Positions 58,846 to 64,000 of a stretch of DNA of 64,000 nucleotides are shown piece after piece. Each line of letters begins with the position of its first letter. Position 1 is the stretch's first letter. This DNA is from Kutzneria sp. CA-103260 (GTDB lineage Bacteria; Actinomycetota; Actinomycetes; Mycobacteriales; Pseudonocardiaceae): NCBI RefSeq assembly GCF_018263855.1, contig NZ_CP073318.1:744001-808000 (forward strand). The letters are read 5' to 3'. The translations under genes and the position numbers were made by a program. Under the pieces are notes generated by a model. That model was not told the DNA's origin. It did no database searches and saw only the letters and a list, made by a program, of their open reading frames with translations.

Positions 58846-59874
58846 GTGAACAGCCACCGGGGCAACGCCTTCGACCTGCTGCGACTGGCCGCGGCGTTGC
58901 TGGTGGTGGTCGGCCACAGCTGGGTCCTGACCGGTCACGTGGACCCGCTCACGTTCCTGTCCGGCACCAACGCCGGCGACCTCGGCGTCGGGGTGTTCTT
59001 CCTGCTCAGCGGCTATCTGGTGTCGTCGAGCTGGCTGAGCGACCCCTCGCTGAAGCGGTTCGCCGCCCGCCGGGCGCTGCGCATCTACCCGGCGTACGCG
59101 CTGGTGGTGCTGGTGCTGACGTTTCTGCTGGGGCCGCTGGTCACGACGCTGACCACGGGGGAGTACCTGTTCGGCGGCGGGACCTGGCAGTTTCTGCTCG
59201 GCAACCTGTCGGTCTTCCACGTGCAGTTCGACCTGCCCGGGGTGTTCGCCGGCAACCCGTATCCGAACGCGGTCGACGGATCGCTGTGGACGATCCGGGT
59301 CGAGGTGCTGTGCTACGTCGGCGTCGCGGCGCTGGGCCTGCTGGGTTTCCTGCGCTGCCGCTGGATTCTGCTCTCGGTCGCGGCGGCGCTGATGCTGGTG
59401 GCCACCGTCGTCGAGGTGTCCGGCTATCACGGCCTGCTGCTGCCGGGGCTGCTCGACTACCAGGCGGCGGTGCCGATCGCGTACTTTGGCGTGGGCATGG
59501 CGTACCGGGAGTTCATCGGCGCCCAGCCGCCGCCGTGGTGGACGCTGCCGGTGACGGCGTTCGTCTGGGCGGCCCTGTGGATCACGCCGGCGGCCCCGGT
59601 CGGGGCGATCCCGTTCGTCGCCGCCCTCACGTACACGATCGCTTTCCGTGCCCCGGCGGCAGTGCAGCGCCCGACCGGCGGCTACGACCTGTCGTACGGC
59701 ACCTATCTGCTGGCGTTTCCCCTGCAGCAACTGCTGTCCGGGCTGCCGGCCGCCGCGAACGCGGCCCTGACGGCGGTGATCGTGCTGGCGCTGGCCGCGC
59801 TCAGCTGGCGGTTCGTGGAGCGGCCGGCCCTGCGACACAAGCCTTCTAGGCCTGTGCCGGCAACGACTGGGTGA
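58846..59874 (+). CDS. Acyltransferase 3 (OafA/NolL-like) membrane protein
   Basis: A 342-residue protein with about ten membrane helices. FDLLRLAAALLVVVGHSW holds the conserved R/H pair of the family, and FFLLSGYLVSSSWL is the next signature. LRIYPAYALVVLVLTF continues the pattern. It acylates extracellular sugars or lipids. The final 29 bases overlap the convergent XRE gene. Confidence 0.9.
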   Translation: MNSHRGNAFDLLRLAAALLVVVGHSWVLTGHVDPLTFLSGTNAGDLGVGVFFLLSGYLVSSSWLSDPSLKRFAARRALRIYPAYALVVLVLTFLLGPLVTTLTTGEYLFGGGTWQFLLGNLSVFHVQFDLPGVFAGNPYPNAVDGSLWTIRVEVLCYVGVAALGLLGFLRCRWILLSVAAALMLVATVVEVSGYHGLLLPGLLDYQAAVPIAYFGVGMAYREFIGAQPPPWWTLPVTAFVWAALWITPAAPVGAIPFVAALTYTIAFRAPAAVQRPTGGYDLSYGTYLLAFPLQQLLSGLPAAANAALTAVIVLALAALSWRFVERPALRHKPSRPVPATTG

Positions 59875-60652
59875 GCCGGGCCACCGCGTCGGCGCTGGGC
59901 GAGCCGGCCTCGGCGTGGAACACCACCAGGGTCAGCGCGGTGCCGCCGATCGGCAGCTTCTCGCTGTGCAGCTCCAGCCGGCCGGCGACCGGGTGCGCGA
60001 ACCGGATCATGTGGCCGGAGCGGGACTTCACGTCGTGCCGGGCCCACAGCTCCCGGAACCGCTCGCTGCCCTCGGACAGGCAGGCGACCAGCTCCACCAG
60101 GTCCGGGTCGTCCAGGTCGGCGCCGAACTCGCCGCGCAGGATGGCCACGCCCTCGGCGACGGTCTCGTCCCAGTCCGGCCGCAGCGCCCACTCGGCCGGG
60201 TCCAGGAACACCGACCGCAGCAGGTTCTCGCCGACCGCGTAGCACGGCGACAGCACGGCGATGGCCTTGTTGGCGGCGACCACGTTGGTCAGCCGGTCCA
60301 CCACGTACGCCGGCGTGGCCGGCCAGCTGTCGATCAGTTGCAGGATGCTGGCCGGCACCTGCTCGCTGCGCCTCGGCGCCACCGGCCGGGCCAGTTCGTG
60401 CAGGTAGGCGGTGGCCTCCGGGTCCAGCCGCAGCACCGTGGCCAGGGCGTCCAGCACCTGGCCGGACGGGTGCTGGTCGCGACCCTGCTCCAGCCGCATG
60501 TAGTAGTCGCTGCTGATGCCGGCCAGCAGGGCCAGCTCCTCCCGGCGCAGCCCCTGCACCCGCCGCCGCCCGCCGCCCGCGGGCAGGCCGACGTCGGCCG
60601 GGCGGATCTGCTCCCGCCGGGCCCGCAGGTAGTCGCCGAGACGGTTGGGCAC
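59846..60652 (-). CDS. XRE-family regulator with MmyB-type ligand domain
   Basis: A 268-residue regulator. The helix-turn-helix is RREELALLAGISSDYYMRLE; the MmyB-like domain follows, with AYVVDRLTNVVAANKAI and LLRSVFLDPAEW. This group often controls adjacent SDR or efflux genes. GTG 60652 lies seven bases after TATAGT on the minus strand, so the mRNA appears leaderless. Confidence 0.9.
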   Translation of the reverse strand: MPNRLGDYLRARREQIRPADVGLPAGGGRRRVQGLRREELALLAGISSDYYMRLEQGRDQHPSGQVLDALATVLRLDPEATAYLHELARPVAPRRSEQVPASILQLIDSWPATPAYVVDRLTNVVAANKAIAVLSPCYAVGENLLRSVFLDPAEWALRPDWDETVAEGVAILRGEFGADLDDPDLVELVACLSEGSERFRELWARHDVKSRSGHMIRFAHPVAGRLELHSEKLPIGGTALTLVVFHAEAGSPSADAVARLTQSLPAQA

Positions 60653-60672
60653 GGTGTCGACTATACGAAGAA

Positions 60673-61830
60673 TCAGAAACCGGCTGAGCGGTAGGCGGAG
60701 AAGTCCAGCGGCGGGGCCACGTCGACCTGGTCGCACTGCGGGGCGTTGGCCCGGGTCTTGGGCCACTGGGTCAGGTAGAGGATGCGCCGGCCGCTGTCCT
60801 TGCTGCCCCGGGCGAAGCCGTCGGCGGCGGCCGGGTCGTTGTAGTAGGACTCGCCGATGATCACCGGCTGGGTGGTGTAGCCCTGCCGGCGCAGCTGCTG
60901 GTCGTCGCCGACGAACTGGTTGTACTCGTCGCCGTAGACGTGGATGTCGAACACCGGCGGCGGAGTGCTGCCGTAGACCTTGGCCACGTTGGGGATCTGG
61001 CCGGGATCGTTGCTGTTGACCGAGAATCCGACCGTGTCGGTCCGGCCGTACTTGGCGGTGTAGGCCTTCCACAGCTGCTGGTCGTAGCGCACCACCAGGC
61101 TCTGGCCGGTGGACGGCGTCAGCTCGTTGCCCAGATCGATCCGGTACGGCAGGTTCGCGGCGGTCACCACGTCGTGCACCTTCTGCACGAGCTGCCAGTT
61201 CTCGTCGTACAGGCTCTGCTGCCAGCTGCGCCAGCCGCTGGGGCTGTTGGCGAAGATGGGGTTGAACGCCACCGTCACCTCGGCGAAGCCGGCGGCCTTG
61301 ACCGCGGCCAGCAGGTCGGCGAAGTTGCGCAGGTCGGCCTCGGACAGTGTGCCGCCGGTGGAGTCCATCACCGCGCCGCTCTCGGCCCCGTGCTGGTGGA
61401 ACACGCCGATGGTCAGCCGGTCCTGCCCGGCGGCCCGCATCCGGCCCAGCTGGTACTTGATCAGGTCCGGGGCCTTGGCGAAGCCGTTGATCACGTTGTA
61501 CGGCTCGCGGTAGCAGCCGTTGAGGTAGTAGAAGTCGTAGTTGGAGCCGCCGGCGACCGGGGGCGGCGGCCCGGGTTCGGCCGTGGGCGACGGAGTTGTG
61601 GTGGGCGGCACGGGATCCGTGGGTGGCGCCGGGGTGCTGGGCGTGGGGGAGGTCGTCGGCGCGGCGGCTGCGGATGAGGTGGCGCCGGCGGCGGTGGTCG
61701 TGGGGTCCGCCGGCAGCGGCGCGGCGACGCCCGGCTCGGGCAGGGCCTGGTCGGCGCCGGCCCGGACGACCGGGACCGCCACCGTCACCACCAGCACCGT
61801 GACCAGGGACAGGATGCGGCCGATTCGCAT
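60673..61830 (-). CDS. Secreted glycosidase-like TIM-barrel protein (clan GH-A type)
   Basis: A 385-residue exported protein. A signal peptide (1-~26) is followed by a Thr/Pro/Ser-rich linker (30-95) and a TIM-barrel-like domain. Two Glu motifs fit clan GH-A: DLGNELTP (acid/base) and IIGESY (nucleophile), in the order expected. No known GH family could be assigned by eye, so a divergent glycosidase is proposed. ATG 61830 follows GGAGGAGG. A pair of Cys (NGCY, QCDQ) may form a disulfide. Confidence 0.7.
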   Translation of the reverse strand: MRIGRILSLVTVLVVTVAVPVVRAGADQALPEPGVAAPLPADPTTTAAGATSSAAAAPTTSPTPSTPAPPTDPVPPTTTPSPTAEPGPPPPVAGGSNYDFYYLNGCYREPYNVINGFAKAPDLIKYQLGRMRAAGQDRLTIGVFHQHGAESGAVMDSTGGTLSEADLRNFADLLAAVKAAGFAEVTVAFNPIFANSPSGWRSWQQSLYDENWQLVQKVHDVVTAANLPYRIDLGNELTPSTGQSLVVRYDQQLWKAYTAKYGRTDTVGFSVNSNDPGQIPNVAKVYGSTPPPVFDIHVYGDEYNQFVGDDQQLRRQGYTTQPVIIGESYYNDPAAADGFARGSKDSGRRILYLTQWPKTRANAPQCDQVDVAPPLDFSAYRSAGF

Positions 61831-61908
61831 GGGCGACCTCCTCCGCGTGGATCACCAGCGTCGCACCACTGTCCGAATTGGACCGGGGAGCGCCGGTCCA
61901 ATCCACCC

Positions 61909-62667
61909 TTACGGGTGATTGTCGGCGCAAGCAGTGGTGGCCAGCACCGCCCAGACCACCTTGCCGCCGGCCCAGGTCGGCGCATAACCCCAGGCCCGGG
62001 CGATGGCGTCCACCAGGAACACGCCGCGGCCGCCGGTCGGCGCGGTGCCCACGGTGCGGCACTCCGGCCGTTCGGGATTGTCGTCGCGGACGGCGATGGT
62101 GAGGATCCCGCGGCGCAGCTCCAGACCCAGCCGCGCGTGCGAATGCCCGTGCAGCACAGCGTTCTCCACCAGTTCCGAGGCGATGATGCACGCGTCCTCG
62201 GCCAGATCGCCCACGCCCCAGTCGGTGCACGTGTCCGTGACGAAGCGGCGGGCCAGCGCGGCGCTGCCGACCTCGGCCGGCAGCTCCACCGAGTCGTGTT
62301 GACGCGGCAACACCCCGCCCAGCGACCGGACGGCCTCGGCCACCGAGCCGAACGTCGGCACCACCTGGTCCAAAGCCATGCGGCGCAACAGTTCCCGCAC
62401 CGGTCCAGCCGGCACCACCAGCACCACCAGCACCCCCGGCCACGCGGCCGCCCGGCGGGCCAGCGTGCCGAAGACGCCCAGCGCGATCGGCGCGGCCACG
62501 GTTGTCTCCGCCAGCTCGACGACCAGTCCCGAGGGTTCGTCGGCCAGACACCGCAGCACCGCGGACCGGACCTCGTCGACAGTGTGCAGCCCGAGTTCGC
62601 CGGTGAGCCGGACGATGGCGGCGTGCCCACGGCGCGCCACCTCTACCGTGAGTTTCGGGCTGGTCAT
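61909..62667 (-). CDS. Fusion of STAS domain and HATPase (anti-sigma-factor type kinase)
   Basis: A 252-residue protein. Residues ~5-110 are a STAS domain (VRLTGELGLHTVDEV). Residues ~125-252 are an RsbW/SpoIIAB-like HATPase with the N box ACIIASELVENAVLHGH and G1 box DNPERP. In stress-response switches these two parts are normally separate proteins that bind each other. The usual phosphorylatable Ser of STAS antagonists is not obvious here, so the domain may be regulatory. Neither a sigma factor nor a PP2C gene is adjacent; a PP2C gene lies 43 kb away. Confidence 0.85.
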   Translation of the reverse strand: MTSPKLTVEVARRGHAAIVRLTGELGLHTVDEVRSAVLRCLADEPSGLVVELAETTVAAPIALGVFGTLARRAAAWPGVLVVLVVPAGPVRELLRRMALDQVVPTFGSVAEAVRSLGGVLPRQHDSVELPAEVGSAALARRFVTDTCTDWGVGDLAEDACIIASELVENAVLHGHSHARLGLELRRGILTIAVRDDNPERPECRTVGTAPTGGRGVFLVDAIARAWGYAPTWAGGKVVWAVLATTACADNHP

Positions 62668-62788
62668 GGCGATTGCCTGGTCACCTCCTGCGTTCGCGGC
62701 GGGAGACTACCCCGGCAGCACCAGGCCACACCTGTCCCGAATGGACCAGTGATGTTTTGGCCGAAGGAATAACGGAAAGCCCGAACAA

Positions 62789-63805
62789 GTGAGAGTGGCT
62801 ATGGTCGGCCAGCCGTCGCGGCCACTTGGCGCGTTGACGGAGGCACTGGCCGCGTTGGGGCATGAAGTGGTCGTGCACGCGCACGACGAGGTCGACGGCG
62901 ACCTCGTGGATCGGCTGCGTGCCGCCTGGCGGAACGAGCCGCCCGAGGTGGTGCACGCGCATTCGTGGCTGTCGGGCATGGCGACCGCGCTGGCCGTCGG
63001 CGACCGGCCGATCGCCAAGGTGCTGTCCGTGCCGACCACCACGAACGTCGACCCGGACGTGCAGCGGCTGGAACGGCTGGTGTGGCGGCGGGTGCACCGG
63101 GTGCTGGCGGCCGGCAGCACCCAGGTGCGCCGGATCGCCGCGCTGGGCGTGCCGCGCAGCCAGATCACCGTCGTGCCGCACGGCGTGGACCACCAGCTGT
63201 TCGCGCCGTGCGGGGCGCGCCCGCGCAAGGGCGCCCGGTATCGGCTGCTCGGCGTGGGTGACGTCGTCACGCACCACCGGTTCGATCTCCCGATCAGCGT
63301 GCTCGCCGCGTTCGGGGACACCGAGTTCGTGCTGGCCGGCGGCCCTATCGAGGACAACCCCGAAGCCGACCGGCTGATCCGCTGCGCCCGGCACTACGGC
63401 GTCGAGGACCGGATGCACCTGCTCGGCCCGGTCGACGACATGCCCGCGCTGTACCGCTCCGCCGACATCGTCGTGTGCACCCCGGCCCGCAGCACCTTCG
63501 GCACCATCGCCCTGGAGGCGATGGCCAGCGGTGTGCCGGTGATCGCCGCCGCCGTCGGCGGGCTGTCCGACACCGTCGTCAACGAGGTGACCGGGCTGCT
63601 GGTGCCGCCGCTGCGGCCGGCCGAACTGGCCCGTGCTGTTCGTCACCTCCTGGTCGATTCGGCTCTGCGCGAGGCTTTCGGCGCGGCCGGGCGGGACCGG
63701 GCCTGTGCGCGGTATTCGTGGGAACGGGTGGCCGCCGACACCTCACGGGCCTACGCTCGCGCCGCGTGCGGCGCGGCCCCAGCGCTGCAACGATCTTGCC
63801 CGTGA
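62789..63805 (+). CDS. Glycosyltransferase family 4-type (GT-B)
   Basis: A 338-residue GT-B enzyme. The N-terminal half begins RVAMVGQPSRPLGAL and has a VVHAHSW motif. The C-terminal half contains RSTFGTIALEAMASGVPVIA, the family's donor-binding E-x7-E-like motif, and GLLVPPLRP. It transfers an activated sugar to an unknown acceptor. GTG 62789 follows GGAAAG. No polysaccharide cluster is near. Confidence 0.88.
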   Translation: MRVAMVGQPSRPLGALTEALAALGHEVVVHAHDEVDGDLVDRLRAAWRNEPPEVVHAHSWLSGMATALAVGDRPIAKVLSVPTTTNVDPDVQRLERLVWRRVHRVLAAGSTQVRRIAALGVPRSQITVVPHGVDHQLFAPCGARPRKGARYRLLGVGDVVTHHRFDLPISVLAAFGDTEFVLAGGPIEDNPEADRLIRCARHYGVEDRMHLLGPVDDMPALYRSADIVVCTPARSTFGTIALEAMASGVPVIAAAVGGLSDTVVNEVTGLLVPPLRPAELARAVRHLLVDSALREAFGAAGRDRACARYSWERVAADTSRAYARAACGAAPALQRSCP

Positions 63806-63815
63806 CGCCGGCGCT

Positions 63816-63833
63816 GCGGTACAGCTGTACCGC
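63816..63833. promoter_or_regulatory. 18-bp perfect palindrome, putative operator
   Basis: GCGGTACAGCTGTACCGC is a perfect dyad lying 24 bases before the GTG of the partial dehydrogenase gene. The TACAGCTGTA-like core resembles operators of dimeric regulators. The regulator is not visible in the window. Confidence 0.55.
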
Positions 63834-63857
63834 TCGCGTGGGGAAGGAGTCCTGGTC

Positions 63858-64000
63858 GTGACCAAGGCAGTGACGCTGCTCGGCACCGGGCTGATGGGGG
63901 CCGGCATGGCCCGCAGCCTGCTCCGGGCCGGCCTGGCCGTGACGGTGTGGAACCGCAGCGCGGACAAGGCCCGGCCGCTGGCCGACGACGGCGCGACCGT
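63858..64000 (+). CDS. NAD(P)-dependent dehydrogenase (3-hydroxyisobutyrate dehydrogenase-like), cut by window end
   Basis: The first 47 complete codons of a protein that runs off the right edge. LLGTGLMGAGMARSLLRAGL is the Rossmann GxGxxG motif of beta-hydroxyacid dehydrogenases/imine reductases, followed by VWNRSADKA, whose Asn-Arg suggests NADP. GTG 63858 follows GGAAGGAG. The palindrome at 63816 probably controls it. Confidence 0.8.
   Translation, partial: MTKAVTLLGTGLMGAGMARSLLRAGLAVTVWNRSADKARPLADDGAT

Noticed and set aside
1-64000. tRNA, rRNA, insertion sequences or prophage genes
   Set aside because: I saw no transposase, integrase or phage motif, and no tRNA-like cloverleaf stood out by eye; a tRNAscan run would settle this.

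Overview
The window is GC-rich actinobacterial chromosome. High-GC codon use, many GTG starts, TANNNT -10 boxes placed directly before start codons, a TrpM-like small ORF before trpB, DUF3040 and MmyB-type regulators, and intergenic AAGGGGGCTTTCC-type hairpins all fit Pseudonocardiales; a Kutzneria/Amycolatopsis-like host is my inference only. No rRNA, tRNA, CRISPR array, transposase or phage gene was seen. I found 68 genes; two are cut by the window edges (a MoxR ATPase on the left and an NAD-binding dehydrogenase on the right).

Layout. 1-2.4 kb: MoxR ATPase and VWA protein pair, then a small secreted protein. 2.5-12.5 kb: metabolic and regulatory genes, including a PHP hydrolase, an F420/PPOX oxidoreductase, a three-gene cassette (ABM-alpha/beta hydrolase fusion, unknown protein, BBE-like flavin oxidase), a SUKH-LRR protein, a hotdog thioesterase, an MDR dehydrogenase and a TetR/MFS divergent pair. 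12.6-17.8 kb: cell wall and secreted enzymes (NlpC/P60, a beta-lactamase-like serine hydrolase, a GH15 glucodextranase-type enzyme). 17.9-23.2 kb: a PP2C phosphatase, cobalamin genes (CobK, CbiD, a BtuF-like binding protein), and a perfect 3 x 78 bp tandem repeat. 23.4-28.9 kb: an alcohol dehydrogenase, a GH12 glucanase with a LacI-type operator, a membrane caspase-like protein with an EF-hand, and a GH105 enzyme. 29-32.7 kb: a Tat-exported three-subunit molybdenum aldehyde/xanthine oxidoreductase.

32.8-40 kb: a nitroreductase, an epimerase and HTH protein pair sharing a nearly symmetric divergent promoter, MarR, a Baeyer-Villiger-type monooxygenase, and an ACAD-LLM-HxlR flavin operon with operator repeats. 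40-47 kb: an MFS exporter, a trypsin-like protease, DUF1275, glyoxalase, a PLP desulfhydrase/ACC-deaminase-like enzyme, a methyltransferase and a LigD-type polymerase. 47.4-49.6 kb: trpM-like, trpB, trpA. 49.6-52.9 kb: a five-gene copper/cupredoxin operon. 53-56.3 kb: a GH65 phosphorylase and beta-phosphoglucomutase cassette for disaccharide phosphorolysis. 56.4-64 kb: DUF3040, SRPBCC, a histidine kinase without a neighbouring response regulator, acyltransferase, XRE/MmyB regulator, secreted clan GH-A-like enzyme, STAS-HATPase fusion, glycosyltransferase, dehydrogenase.

Read together, this is a soil saprophyte's chromosome: secreted polysaccharide hydrolases and intracellular sugar phosphorolysis, extracellular redox and copper proteins, and scattered cofactor genes, with mostly short, locally controlled units. 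The most unusual signals are the tandem repeat, the cupredoxin operon with a duplicated Cys-framed helical module, the caspase/EF-hand/membrane protein, and a set of leaderless promoters in which the preceding gene's TAG stop forms half of the next -10 box.
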